Assembly: GCF_016804325.1 (NCBI RefSeq)
Contig: NZ_CP043627.1
Location: 6,097,501 to 6,161,500 of the forward strand
Direction: 5' to 3'
DNA: 64,000 nucleotides
From: Methylobacterium aquaticum
Lineage (GTDB): Bacteria > Pseudomonadota > Alphaproteobacteria > Rhizobiales > Beijerinckiaceae
Part shown: piece after piece, positions 15,887 to 24,815 of the stretch
Numbering within the stretch: position 1 is the first letter of the stretch
Layout of the letters: the number at the start of each line of letters is the position of its first letter
Position numbers and translations under genes: made by a program
Notes under the pieces: model-generated
The model's input: only the letters and a program-made list of their open reading frames with translations
The model's database searches: none
Told to the model about the DNA's origin: nothing

Positions 15887-16603
15887 ATGTCCCGGACCTT
15901 CCTCGTCACCGGTGCCAGCAAGGGCATCGGGCTCGCCCTCGCGCACCGTCTCGCGGGCGACGGCCATCACGTCGTCGGCCTCGCGCGCCACAGCGCCGAG
16001 GGCTTTCCCGGCACGCTGGTGGCGGCCGACCTCGCCGACGACGCCGCGACCGCGGCGATCCTCGCCGACCTGTCCCAGCGCCATGCCTTCGACGGCGTGG
16101 TCAACAATGTCGGCCTCGTGCGGCCGCAGCGGCTCGGAGCGGTCGAACTCTCGGCGCTCGACGAGGTGCTGCGCGTCAACCTCCACCCCGCGCTCCAGGC
16201 GGTGCAGGCGGCCCTGCCGGGGATGCGGCAGCGCGGCTTTGGCCGGATCGTCAACATCGCGAGCCTCACGATCCTCGGCAGCGTCGAGCGCACGGCTTAT
16301 GCGGCCGCGAAAGCGGCGCTCGTCAGCTTCACCCGCTCCTGGGCGCTCGAACTCGCCGCGACCGGGATCACCGTCAACGCGGTGGCGCCGGGTCCGACCG
16401 AGACGGAGCTGTTTCGCGCCAACAACCCGCCGGGCAGCGAAGGCGAGCGGCGCTACCTCGCCGGCGTGCCGATGGGGCGGTTCGGCCGGCCCGACGAGAT
16501 CGCCGCGGCCATCGCCTTCCTGATGTCGGACGGGGCGGCGTTCATGACCGGCCAGACGCTCCACGTCGATGGCGGCGCCTCGATCGGCAAGGCGGCGTTC
16601 TAA
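15887..16603 (+). CDS. SDR family oxidoreductase
   Basis: This 238-residue classical short-chain dehydrogenase has the dinucleotide motif TGASKGIG at residues 8-15, NNVG, and the catalytic S-YxxxK set (NIASL, then YAAAKAAL). PGPTETELF and a C-terminal GQTLHVDGG follow. The start at 15887 has AAGGAA upstream. It is the third gene of the GST/peroxiredoxin/SDR group and is followed by a perfect hairpin terminator. The substrate is not predictable; 3-oxoacyl-ACP reductase-like enzymes have the same features. Confidence 0.9.
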   Translation: MSRTFLVTGASKGIGLALAHRLAGDGHHVVGLARHSAEGFPGTLVAADLADDAATAAILADLSQRHAFDGVVNNVGLVRPQRLGAVELSALDEVLRVNLHPALQAVQAALPGMRQRGFGRIVNIASLTILGSVERTAYAAAKAALVSFTRSWALELAATGITVNAVAPGPTETELFRANNPPGSEGERRYLAGVPMGRFGRPDEIAAAIAFLMSDGAAFMTGQTLHVDGGASIGKAAF

Positions 16604-16660
16604 GCATCATTCGCCGAAGTGGTCACCGGTTCGGCAACGAAAATGATGCGAAAACAAGAA

Positions 16661-16695
16661 TCTAGGCAGAGTTGCCCCGTGCAACTCTGCCTAGA
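16661..16695. terminator. Bidirectional hairpin terminator
   Basis: A perfect 15-bp stem (TCTAGGCAGAGTTGC and its complement) closes a five-base CCCGT loop. It lies between the convergent SDR and LysR genes, eight bases from the LysR stop. There is no U run, but the stability and position make it a likely shared terminator. Confidence 0.7.
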
Positions 16696-16701
16696 CATCC
16701 G

Positions 16702-17633
16702 TCAGCGCGTCGCGTCCGCATCGAGCTCGGTCTCCCCGCCGAGCAGCGTCAGGCACCATTCCGTGAACACCCGGACCTTGGCGGCCCGGTGGTGCCGCGA
16801 CGGGTAGATCGCGTAGAGGGGAAAGGTCTCGCCCGGCCAGTCCGGGAAGATCTCGACGAGCCGGCCCTGGCCGAGGATGTGCCGGGTGCCGAGCTGCATG
16901 ACCTGGGCGATGCCGGCCCCTTCGCAACAGGCACCGATCATCGTCTCGACGTCCGACACCATCAGCCGCGCCGGCTGGCGCACCAGCAGCACCTCGTCGC
17001 CGCGGCGGAACTCCCATGCGAACGGGCGTCCGGTGAGCGGGTCCTGGTAGTCGATGCAGGCGTGATCGAGGAGGTCGCGCGGATGCGCCGGGCGGCCGTG
17101 GGCCGCGAGGTAGGCGGGCGAGGCGACCGTCAGGATCCGGGTCTCCAGGAGCTTGCGGGCGGAAAACCCACGACCGGCGGCTCGCCGAAGCGCAACGCCA
17201 TGTCGAAGCCGTCGGCGACGAGGTCGCCGATCTGGTCGCGCATGATGAGTTCGAGCCGCAACTCGCGGTGGGCCTCGAGGAAGCGCGCCAGCTCGCGCGA
17301 CAGGACCAGTCGCGAGAAGAAGGGATCGACGTTCACTCTCAGGCGCCCGCGCACCGTCCGGGCACTGCCCGCCGCGTCGAGCGCCGCCGCCTCGATGCCG
17401 TCGAGGAGCGGCCCGACCCGCTCCCAGAAAAGCCGCCCCTCGTCGGTGAGCCGCAGGGTCCGGGTGGTGCGATCGAGAAGGCGTACGCCGAGGCGGGCCT
17501 CCAGCCGCTGGATGGCGCGCCCCACGCCCGACTGGGTCAGCCCGAGCGCCTCGGCGGCCCGGGTCATGGTCCCGGCCTCGACCACCGCCATGAGCACCGT
17601 CACGCCGGCCAGCAGCCGGCCATCGTAGGGCAT
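16702..17633 (-). pseudogene. LysR-family regulator, frameshifted
   Basis: The first 155 codons encode a normal LysR N-terminus (VTVLMAVVEAGTMTRAAEAL, then TQSGVGRAIQRLEARLG) and the start of the effector domain (DGFDMALRFGEPPVVGF). Near 17155-17165 the frame breaks. The continuation RKLLETRILTVASPAYLAAH lies in another frame and runs to the normal C-terminus (FPLYAIYPSRHHRAAKVRVF) at 16702. The span of 932 bases is two over a multiple of three, so restoring one base would give a 310-residue LysR. The break lies beside a TTTTCCGCCC run. It faces the SDR gene at 17752, its probable target. Confidence 0.85.
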
Positions 17634-17751
17634 CGGGCCATGACTCCGGATCGTTCCATGACTTCAGGTCCGGATTGTTCTGACAGATCGGCGCTCATCT
17701 CGGAAGAGTTGGTGCGCCATGGAATCGGCAGCAGATTCGTAGGAGCTTCGC

Positions 17752-18441
17752 ATGACACAGCACGCTACGGCACTCGTCGTCGGCGCCTCGCGCGGCCTCG
17801 GGCTCGCGCTCGCGGAGGAATGGCTCGGGCGCGGCTCGCGCGTGATCGCCACGGCACGCGGTCACTCCGCAGGCCTCGACGCGCTGACAGCCCGCTTTCC
17901 CGGCAGCCTCGAGGTCGAGAGCGTCGACATCAACCAGGCCGCCACCATCCAGGCACTCCGCCGGCGGCTCGACGGACGGCGCGTCGACGTCCTGTTCGTC
18001 AACGCCGGCATCGCGCGGGCCATCGAGGCGAGCCCGGCCAGCGCGAGCGAGGCGGACTTCCTCGACATGATGCTGACCAACGCGTTCTCGCCCGTGCGCG
18101 CGGCCGAACTGTTGCGCGACCTGGTGCCGGCCGGGGGCACCATCGCGATCATGACCTCGGAACTCGGCAGCATCGCGAACGCCACGGGCGGGTGGCAGCT
18201 CTATTCCTCCAGCAAGGCCGCGCTCAACATGCTGATGAAGGGCTACGCGGCCAAGCACGCCGATGACGGGCACGCGGTGCTGCTGGTCGCCCCGGGCTGG
18301 GTGCGGACCGAGATGGGCGGCAGCGACGCGCTGCTCTCGATCGAGGAGAGCATCCCGCGCGTCGTCGACATGATCGAGGCGAACCGGGGCCGTGCGGGCC
18401 TGCGCTACGTCGACCGGTTCGGCGCGCCGCTTCCCTGGTGA
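17752..18441 (+). CDS. SDR family oxidoreductase
   Basis: The 229-residue short-chain dehydrogenase has the nucleotide motif VVGASRGLGLALAEEW, VNAGIA, the catalytic serine region IMTSELGSIAN and YSSSKAALNMLMK supplying Tyr-x3-Lys. A ribosome-binding site TAGGAG precedes the ATG. It is divergent from the frameshifted LysR and is followed at 62 bases by a second SDR gene. C-factor-like and carbonyl reductase SDRs share this compact form. The substrate is unknown. Confidence 0.9.
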   Translation: MTQHATALVVGASRGLGLALAEEWLGRGSRVIATARGHSAGLDALTARFPGSLEVESVDINQAATIQALRRRLDGRRVDVLFVNAGIARAIEASPASASEADFLDMMLTNAFSPVRAAELLRDLVPAGGTIAIMTSELGSIANATGGWQLYSSSKAALNMLMKGYAAKHADDGHAVLLVAPGWVRTEMGGSDALLSIEESIPRVVDMIEANRGRAGLRYVDRFGAPLPW

Positions 18442-18502
18442 CCGGGTGCCGCCGACGCGACCCTGGCGGCACGGCCGCCGATGCTCTGACCGGAGGACCA
18501 TC

Positions 18503-19274
18503 ATGGCACGCATCCTCATCACCGGGTCCGCGGACGGGCTCGGCCTCATGGCCGGGCAGCACCTCGCCCGCGAAGGGCACGAGGTCGTGCTGCATGCCCG
18601 CAGCGACGCGCGCGACGAGGCGGCTTGCCGGGCGCTGCCGGAGGCGGCCGGCATCCTGATCGGCGACGTCGTGACGATCGCCGCGATGCGGGCGGTCGCC
18701 GCGCAGGCGAACGCGACCGGTCGCTTCGACGCCGTCATCCACAATGTCGGGATCGGCTACCGCGAGCCCCGCCGGATCCCGACCGCGGACGGGCTGTCCC
18801 ACCTCTTCGCGATCAACGTGCTCACCCCCTACCTCCTGACTGCCCTGATCGAGCGCCCCGACCGGCGGGTCTACCTGAGCTCCGGCATGCATCCCGGGGG
18901 GGCCGGACATGGACGACCTTCAATGGGAGCGGCGGCGCTGGAACGGGTCGCAGGCCTACGCCGAGAGCAAGTTCCTCGACGTGGCGCTCGCCTTCGGGGT
19001 TGCGCGCCGGTGGCCGGACGTGCGGGCGAACGCGCTCGAGCCGGGATGGGTCCCGACGCGGATGGGCGGTCCGGGCGCACCGGACGACCTGGCCCAGGCT
19101 CACACTACCCAGGCTTGGCTGGCCGTGAGCGACGAGCCCCTCGCCCACTCGACGGGACGCTACTTCTACCACCGGGCGATGCGCGAGCCGGACCCGCTCA
19201 CGCGGGACGAGGCGTGCCAGGACGCGCTTCTGGATGCCTGCGCGCGGCTGACGGGCGTCCCCTTACCGCGATGA
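18503..19274 (+). pseudogene. SDR family protein, frameshifted at a G7 tract
   Basis: The start at 18503 follows CGGAGGACC. The N-terminal half is a normal SDR (ILITGSADGLGLMAGQHLA, VIHNVGIGYREPRR, VYLSSGMHPGG). At the seven-G run 18896-18902 the frame changes. The rest (MDDLQWERRRWNGSQAYAES, then KFLDVALAFGVARRW, ending TGVPLPR) continues from 18909 and supplies the Tyr-x3-Lys in YAESK. The span is one base over a multiple of three, as expected if the run should have six Gs. The product may be broken, phase-variable, or affected by a sequencing error. Confidence 0.85.
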
Positions 19275-19589
19275 CGATCGGGCTCGGATCGACCGACGCA
19301 ACCGATCGAACGGGACCTTAAAGGACATATCTCGGCCGAGCAGGCATTCGCGTTGTCCCGCAACGCGACTTCTTCCAACGACGGGCGAGTCATGCGTCGG
19401 ATATGCTCGCGTATAGTCCGGTCGGCGTCCCTGGCGCACCTCCTCCCCTTCGCCGCACCAGATTTGAACGATAGCGCACGCCGGGCGTCTTTCGCGGACC
19501 CGGCTGTTTGGCGACAGTGACGTGGGATGACGACAGCGATGCTTTCGATGCTCAGACCAGGTCCGCCGCCGGTGCGGCCGCCCGCGCCC
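19275..19589. other. Intergenic region, no gene seen
   Basis: These 315 bases lie between the frameshifted SDR gene and the end of the convergent AraC gene. Frames present are short and arginine-rich. No RNA gene, hairpin with U tract or repeat was recognised. Confidence 0.4.
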
Positions 19590-20564
19590 TCACTCCTCGC
19601 CGGCAGCCCGCCCGGCGTCGCCGGTTCCGGTATCCGCCAGGGGCTCTGCAAGGGGGTCGGCGCGGTTGCGGTACGTGCTCGGATCGCAGCCATAGGCCGC
19701 CTTGAAGGCGTGCGAAAAGTAGCTGCGGCTGGCGTAGCCGACGCTCTCGGCGATGACCTTCACCGGCATCGGCGACGTCGTCAGCAGCTTGGCGGCCAGT
19801 TGCAGGCGCGCCCGTTGCAGGAACTCGATCGGCCCCTCGTCGAAGGTCGCGGAGAAGCGCTCGGCGAAGCCGGTCCGGCTCAGTCCGCAGCGCGCGGCGA
19901 GGCTGTCGACGGTGTGTGGCGCGCCGGGCGCGTCGAGGATCGCCGCGATGGCGGGCACCAGCCGGGGATCGCGCAGGGCCTCGAAGATCGGCGACCGGGT
20001 CCCCTTCTCCAGGTGGACGCGGAGCAGGATCGCCAGGCACTGCTTCATCAGCGCGCTCGTCACTTCCTGCGTGCCGAGGCCGGGCCGGACCAGCTCCTCG
20101 ATCATGAACGCGAAGGCGTGGCGCAGCCGGGCGTCGGCCGACAGATCCTCCGCCAGCGGACCATGCAGGCGGTCGAACAGGCCGAGCGAGCCCGCATAGC
20201 TCGCCGAGATCGACCCGCAGGCCAGGAGGATGTCCCGGCTCCCATTTCCCGCCGTGTACGCGACGAGGCCGTTGGGAAGGAGCCGCCGCACCTCCCCGCT
20301 CGTCACAGTGCTGGCCGCGTCCATGGACCCGATCGAGTAATCGACGTCGCGGGGCAGGATGATCATGCTGTTTGGGCCAAAGAGCAGCGGCGGCTGATCC
20401 GCGACCACGATCGAGCCGGAGCCCGCCAGGACGTAGTGGACGAGGAGCGCGTCGGTCAGGGCGCTCTTCGCCAGCCGCCAGCCGGTCTGGATCTCGCAGA
20501 ACGCAAAGGCGTGGACCTGCACGGACAAGGTGGGCAGCAGGCTGGCGAGGACGGTGCAAGTCAT
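19590..20564 (-). CDS. AraC-family transcriptional regulator
   Basis: 324 residues from the ATG at 20564; a start at 20591 is also possible. The N-terminal cupin-like domain (LLVHYVLAGSGSIVVADQ, LFGPNSMIILPRDVDYS) resembles the ligand domain of Cupin_6 AraC proteins. The C-terminus holds two helix-turn-helix motifs, VDSLAARCGLSRTGFAERFS and VKVIAESVGYASRSYFSHAF, followed by the family box GCDPSTYR. It is divergent from the cytochrome b operon at 20724, which it may control, with an AT-rich 160-base spacer between them. Confidence 0.88.
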   Translation of the reverse strand: MTCTVLASLLPTLSVQVHAFAFCEIQTGWRLAKSALTDALLVHYVLAGSGSIVVADQPPLLFGPNSMIILPRDVDYSIGSMDAASTVTSGEVRRLLPNGLVAYTAGNGSRDILLACGSISASYAGSLGLFDRLHGPLAEDLSADARLRHAFAFMIEELVRPGLGTQEVTSALMKQCLAILLRVHLEKGTRSPIFEALRDPRLVPAIAAILDAPGAPHTVDSLAARCGLSRTGFAERFSATFDEGPIEFLQRARLQLAAKLLTTSPMPVKVIAESVGYASRSYFSHAFKAAYGCDPSTYRNRADPLAEPLADTGTGDAGRAAGEE

Positions 20565-20723
20565 GCGGCCTCCATGGATCGCTCGTCGCAACGCATTTGC
20601 GATCCATAGCGATCTATGTGACGTCGATCAAGGTATTTCCGTATAATAAATGCAAAACTATCCGTGATTTTCATGACATAAACATCGATGTATCTTCGCG
20701 CTCCCATACGATGACTTGAGGAA

Positions 20724-21395
20724 ATGCTTCGCATCATGAGACCGAATCCTGACAGCGCCGGGCGCCGGCTGCATCCCTGGCCGGTGCGCCTCATGCACTG
20801 GACCAACGCACTGGCGATGGTCGTGCTGATCGGCTCCGGCTGGGGCATCTACAACGACTCCGTCATCATCCACGGGATCTACTTTCCCAGGACGCTCCGG
20901 ATCGGCTCCTGGGCGGCCGAGAGCCTGCTCTGGCACTTCGCCGCGATGTGGCTGCTGATCGCCAACGGCGCCGCCTACCTGGCCTACGGGATCGCGACCG
21001 GGCGCCTGCACGAGCGCCTCCTGCCGATCCGCCTCCGCGACGTCGTCCAGACCCTGCGCGACACGCTCAAGCTCAAGCTCGCCCACGAGGACCTGACGAC
21101 CTACAACGCCGTCCAGAAGATCCTCTACATCGTGGCGATCCTCGCCGGCATCGCTCAAGTCGTCAGCGGCTTGGCGATCTGGAAGCCGGTGCAGCTCTCC
21201 GGCCTCGTCACGCTGCTCGGCGGGTTCCAGGGCGCGCGCCTCGTCCACTTCGTCGGCATGGGCGTCCTCGTGGGCTTCCTCCTCGTCCACGTCGCGCTCG
21301 CCCTGCTGGTGCCGCGGACGCTGCGGGCGATGCTGACTGGCGGCCCCGTGCTCCGGCCGACGCCTTCCGCCGCGGCGACGGAGTCCGCCCGATGA
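20724..21395 (+). CDS. Cytochrome b561-type membrane protein
   Basis: This 223-residue protein has four transmembrane helices. Histidines suited to binding two b hemes occur in RLMHWTNALAMVVLIGSG, LLWHFAAMWLLIANG and RLVHFVGMGVLVGFLLVHVA. The pattern WPVRLMHW is typical of bacterial cytochrome b561/Ni-Fe-hydrogenase-like b subunits. It is translationally coupled (ATGA) to the following molybdopterin protein, so it is probably that enzyme's quinone-linked membrane anchor, as MsrQ is for MsrP. A start at 20736 is also possible. Confidence 0.87.
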   Translation: MLRIMRPNPDSAGRRLHPWPVRLMHWTNALAMVVLIGSGWGIYNDSVIIHGIYFPRTLRIGSWAAESLLWHFAAMWLLIANGAAYLAYGIATGRLHERLLPIRLRDVVQTLRDTLKLKLAHEDLTTYNAVQKILYIVAILAGIAQVVSGLAIWKPVQLSGLVTLLGGFQGARLVHFVGMGVLVGFLLVHVALALLVPRTLRAMLTGGPVLRPTPSAAATESAR

Positions 21396-22165
21396 GATCC
21401 CCTTTCCGCCCCCTCACGGTGCCGGATCCCGGCATCCTCGACGACCATCGCCCGCTCCTGCGGCGGATCGAGCGCCGAGGCTTCCTGCGCGGCGGCCTGT
21501 CGCTCGGCGCGCTCACGATGCTGACCGGCTGCGACGTGAGCGATTCGGGCGCGGTCGGCCGGGCCCTGCGCGCCGTCTCCGACCTTAACGACGGCGTCCA
21601 GGCCGCGCTGTTCGATCCGAACAAGCTCGCGCCCGAATACCCGGCGTCGATGGTGCTCAAGCCGCCGCGCTTCAACGCCTACTACGACGTCGAGGAGGTG
21701 AAACCGGTCGACGGCGACGCGTGGCGGCTCGAACTCGCCGGCTTGATCACCGACAAGCGGCCCTGGACGCGAGGCCAGATCGCGGAGCTGCCCGAGCGCG
21801 AGATCATCATCCGCCACGTCTGCGTGGAGGGCTGGGACTATATCGGCCAGTGGTCGGGCGTGCCGCTGCGCACGTTCCTCGAACGGGTCGGGGCCGACCT
21901 CACCGCCAGGTACGTCGCCTTTAAGACGGCGGACGACTACCCGAGCAGCATCGACATGGCGAGCGCGCTGCACCCCCAGACGCTGCTCGCCACCAAGTAC
22001 GCCAGTGAGAGCTTGCCGGACCCCTACGGCTACCCCTTGCGGTTGCGCACGGCGGTCAAGCTCGGCTTCAAGAACCCCAAATGGATCACCGCCATTGAGG
22101 TCACCAATAGCTATCCGGGCGGGTACTGGGAGAGCCGGGGCTTCAACTGGTTTTCCGGGCTATGA
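21392..22165 (+). CDS. Molybdopterin-dependent oxidoreductase (sulfite oxidase fold, Tat-exported)
   Basis: The 257-residue protein opens with a twin-arginine signal (RRGFLRGGLSLGALTMLTGC). The sulfite-oxidase molybdopterin domain follows. The Mo-binding cysteine is in IIRHVCVEGWDYIGQWSGVPL, and DDYPSSIDMASALH, YGYPLRLRTAVKLGFKNPKW and NSYPGGYWESRGFNWF complete it. There is no C-terminal dimerisation domain, so it resembles YedY/MsrP-like enzymes more than sulfite oxidases. With its cytochrome b partner it should form a periplasmic reductase or oxidase. The substrate is unknown; methionine sulfoxide repair is one option. Confidence 0.88.
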   Translation: MRSPFRPLTVPDPGILDDHRPLLRRIERRGFLRGGLSLGALTMLTGCDVSDSGAVGRALRAVSDLNDGVQAALFDPNKLAPEYPASMVLKPPRFNAYYDVEEVKPVDGDAWRLELAGLITDKRPWTRGQIAELPEREIIIRHVCVEGWDYIGQWSGVPLRTFLERVGADLTARYVAFKTADDYPSSIDMASALHPQTLLATKYASESLPDPYGYPLRLRTAVKLGFKNPKWITAIEVTNSYPGGYWESRGFNWFSGL

Positions 22166-22695
22166 GCGCCCGTCCTGCGAGCGGCCTCGCCGCCTGCCTC
22201 GCCGTCTGCCTGGTCTTGGCGCTCTCCGTCGCCGCGCAGGCGCAGACGGCGGGCCCGTCGCCGGCCCCCGACCACATGCCGGTGCCCGGCATGACCGTCC
22301 CCGACATGGCGGCGCGGGCGGCGCGGCGCTTTCCCCAGCCGGTGCGCGTCGGCGACCTCGCCGGCCGCCTGCTGCTCCAGCCGGAGGAAGCGCAGCCCGT
22401 CCTCGGCCGCGTGACGGGGCTCGTACGCCGCGGCGATGCGGTCGCGGTCGTCGTGCGCCTCGACGGGGCGTTGGGGCTGGGATGGCTCGGCCTGCAGCGG
22501 ATCGATTGGAGCGGGTTCGGGCCGCGCCTGGTGGCGGTGCCGGTCGAGGCGGTGGCGCTGCTCGGCGAGCACGTCGCCCTGATGGGCCTGACGTCCGAGG
22601 GCCTGCGCGCCCTGCCGAGCGTCGCGCCCGACTCCGCCGCCGCTATCCCGCCGGACGCGACGATCCGCGTCGGGATCGTCCGGCCCTTCCACTGA
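22162..22695 (+). CDS. Secreted hypothetical protein, PRC-barrel-like
   Basis: The 177-residue product has a clear Sec signal peptide (ACLAVCLVLALSVAAQAQTAG). The mature part contains a PRC-barrel-like run of short strands (VRVGDLAGRLLLQPEEAQPV, LGRVTGLVRRGDAVAVVVRL, AVPVEAVALLGEHVALMGL). No enzyme motif is visible. It overlaps the molybdopterin gene by four bases and is translated with it, so it may be a periplasmic accessory protein of that redox pair. The PRC assignment is tentative. Confidence 0.6.
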   Translation: MSARPASGLAACLAVCLVLALSVAAQAQTAGPSPAPDHMPVPGMTVPDMAARAARRFPQPVRVGDLAGRLLLQPEEAQPVLGRVTGLVRRGDAVAVVVRLDGALGLGWLGLQRIDWSGFGPRLVAVPVEAVALLGEHVALMGLTSEGLRALPSVAPDSAAAIPPDATIRVGIVRPFH

Positions 22696-22716
22696 ACAAG
22701 CGCGGGATCCCCGCCG

Positions 22717-23454
22717 ATGACACGACGACCCAGCCCAGAGGCGGCCGCGACCTGCGCGATCGGCGTGATGGCGAAGGCCCCGCAGAGCGGCCGCTCCAAG
22801 ACGCGGCTGTGCCCGCCGCTGACCCCGAACGAGGCCGCGTCCTTGAGCGCCGCCTTCCTGCGCGACACGACCGACACCCTCGCGCGGGCGGCGCGATCCG
22901 CTCCGATCAGTCCTTACGCGGCCTACGCCCCGCCGGGGGCCGAGGCCCTGGTCGCCTCCCACATCACGCCCGGAACCGCCCTCGTGCTGGCGGACGGCAC
23001 CGCGCCGGCTCCGGCGGCGGTCGCGGGATTCGGCCGCTGTCTGCTCCAGGCCGTCCAGGGCATGCTCGATCGCGGCCACGCGGCGGCCTGCGTGCTCAGC
23101 GCCGACGTGCCGACCCTGCCGGCGCGGCTCCTGGTCGAGGCAGCCCGGACCCTGCTCGCGCCGGGCGACCGGGGCGTGCTCGGCGCCTGCGATGACGGCG
23201 GCTACTACCTCCTCGGCCTCAAGCGGGCCCATGCCCACCTGTTCGCCGAGATCGCATGGAGCACCGCGTTCGTCGCCGACGCGACCCGGGCCCGGGCCCG
23301 CGAGATTGGCCTCGACCTCGTCGAGCTGGAGCCGTGGTACGACGTCGACGACGCGGCCTCGCTCGCGCGTCTCGCAGCCGAGACCGCCGGCGCCCCGGCG
23401 CCGGTGACCCGCGCCGCCCTGGCGCGCCTCGCCCGTGAGGCCGTGCCGGCATGA
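22717..23454 (+). CDS. TIGR04282/DUF2064 family glycosyltransferase
   Basis: This 245-residue protein carries the family's nucleotide-sugar-binding start (AIGVMAKAPQSGRSKTRLCP). The central LSADVPTLPARLLVEA matches the DxD-like region, and the conserved DDGGYYLLGLKRAHA follows. Family members (rSAM/selenodomain-associated transferase 1) are GT-A-like proteins often found with radical SAM enzymes, and a radical SAM gene lies two genes downstream here. Its stop overlaps the next start by four bases. The acceptor is unknown. Confidence 0.85.
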   Translation: MTRRPSPEAAATCAIGVMAKAPQSGRSKTRLCPPLTPNEAASLSAAFLRDTTDTLARAARSAPISPYAAYAPPGAEALVASHITPGTALVLADGTAPAPAAVAGFGRCLLQAVQGMLDRGHAAACVLSADVPTLPARLLVEAARTLLAPGDRGVLGACDDGGYYLLGLKRAHAHLFAEIAWSTAFVADATRARAREIGLDLVELEPWYDVDDAASLARLAAETAGAPAPVTRAALARLAREAVPA

Positions 23455-24815
23455 TCCGAGTCCTCGCCGACCCGGGCGGGCGGCTCGCGGCGCTGGGAAT
23501 CTTGCTCGCCGGCATCAATCTCGGCGCGCTCGCCCTTCACGTCCCGGGCGCCGACACCGTCGGCTCGCCGGCCCGCGCCAACGCCTTCGTCGGCGTGGTC
23601 GCGCTCGGTCTCGTCGTCTACCTCCTCGCCGTGCGCCTGGTGCTGCGCGAGCGGCTGCCCCGCGCGGCCGTTTGGATGATCCTCGGCCTCGCCGTGGCGA
23701 TGCGCGCCGCGCTGCTGCCGGCACCGCCCTTCCTGTCGAGCGACATCTACCGCTACGTCTGGGACGGGCAGGTCCAGGGTGCCGGCATCAACCCGTACCG
23801 CTACGTTCCGGCCGACCCGGCCCTGGAGCCCTTGCGCGATCCGGCGATCTACCCGCTGATCAACCGCAAGGACTACGCCCACACGATCTACCCGCCCGCC
23901 GCGCAAGCGGTCTTCGCCGCCGTCGGGCAGGTCTCCCGGAGCGTCACCGGGATGAAGCTCGCGATGCTGGGCTTCGAGGCGATGAGCATCCTGACGATGC
24001 TCGCAGTGCTGCGCAGCGCCGGCCTGCCGCCGGAGCGCATCCTGATCTACGCCTGGAACCCGCTCGCCCTGTGGTCCTTCGCCTGCGACGGGCACGTCGA
24101 CGCTGTGGCGGTCGGCCTCCTCGGGCTGGCGCTGCTCGCGCGCACCCGCCGTCGCGACGGACTCGCGGGCGCCCTCCTGGCCGTGGCGACGCTGGTGAAG
24201 GTACTGCCGCTCGCGGTCGCGCCCGCCTTCGTGCGCGGCGGCCGGCTGTGGCGGCCCGTGCTCGCCGGGATCGCGGTCATCATCGTCCTCTACCTGCCCT
24301 ATCTCGGCGTCGGCTGGGGCGTGCTCGGCTTTGCCAGGTCCTACGGGACGGAAGAAGGCTACGACACCGGCGCGGGCTACTGGCTGCTCGCCGGGCTCGG
24401 CCATCTCGGCTTCAGCCCCCCGGGCCTCGTGCGGGCCTACCTCCTGTGCGCCGGCCTGGCGCTCGCCGCCCTCGCGCTTCGGATCGCCTTCGGGCGGAAC
24501 GACAGGCCCGGCACGGCCGACGCCGTCGCCCTGTGCCGCGATGCCGGGATCCTGGCGGCGCTGGCGACCTGCGCGGCGAGCCCGCACTACGCCTGGTACT
24601 ATCCCTGGCTGACGCTGCCCGCGGTCGTCGCGCCGCTTCCGGCCGTGATCTGGCTCGGCGCGGCGCCCCTGCTGCTGCTCATCGACCCGTTCGACGACCG
24701 CTTCCTCTGGCCGGCGCTCGTCTTCGTGCCGGGCCTCGTCCTGGCCGCCCGCGCGGCGTGGCAGGCCCGCAGGCGGCGCCCGGCCGCCCTCCTCCCCCAA
24801 GGAACCGCCCGATGA
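23451..24815 (+). CDS. Polytopic membrane glycosyltransferase (GT-C type)
   Basis: The 454-residue protein has about a dozen transmembrane helices. An acidic first-loop motif follows the second helices (LSSDIYRYVWDGQVQGAGIN, then PYRYVPADP), as in polyprenyl-phosphate-dependent GT-C mannosyltransferases, where the loop aspartate is catalytic. ILIYAWNPLALWSFACDGHV is typical of the same group. It overlaps its neighbours by four bases on both sides, placing it in one operon with two soluble glycosyltransferases. It probably transfers a hexose from a lipid-linked donor on the outer face of the membrane. Confidence 0.78.
   Translation: MIRVLADPGGRLAALGILLAGINLGALALHVPGADTVGSPARANAFVGVVALGLVVYLLAVRLVLRERLPRAAVWMILGLAVAMRAALLPAPPFLSSDIYRYVWDGQVQGAGINPYRYVPADPALEPLRDPAIYPLINRKDYAHTIYPPAAQAVFAAVGQVSRSVTGMKLAMLGFEAMSILTMLAVLRSAGLPPERILIYAWNPLALWSFACDGHVDAVAVGLLGLALLARTRRRDGLAGALLAVATLVKVLPLAVAPAFVRGGRLWRPVLAGIAVIIVLYLPYLGVGWGVLGFARSYGTEEGYDTGAGYWLLAGLGHLGFSPPGLVRAYLLCAGLALAALALRIAFGRNDRPGTADAVALCRDAGILAALATCAASPHYAWYYPWLTLPAVVAPLPAVIWLGAAPLLLLIDPFDDRFLWPALVFVPGLVLAARAAWQARRRRPAALLPQGTAR

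Noticed and set aside
14373..16523. A 716-codon rightward open frame
   Set aside because: It runs out of frame across the GST, peroxiredoxin and SDR genes, which have clear motifs in their own frames; the product is low-complexity.
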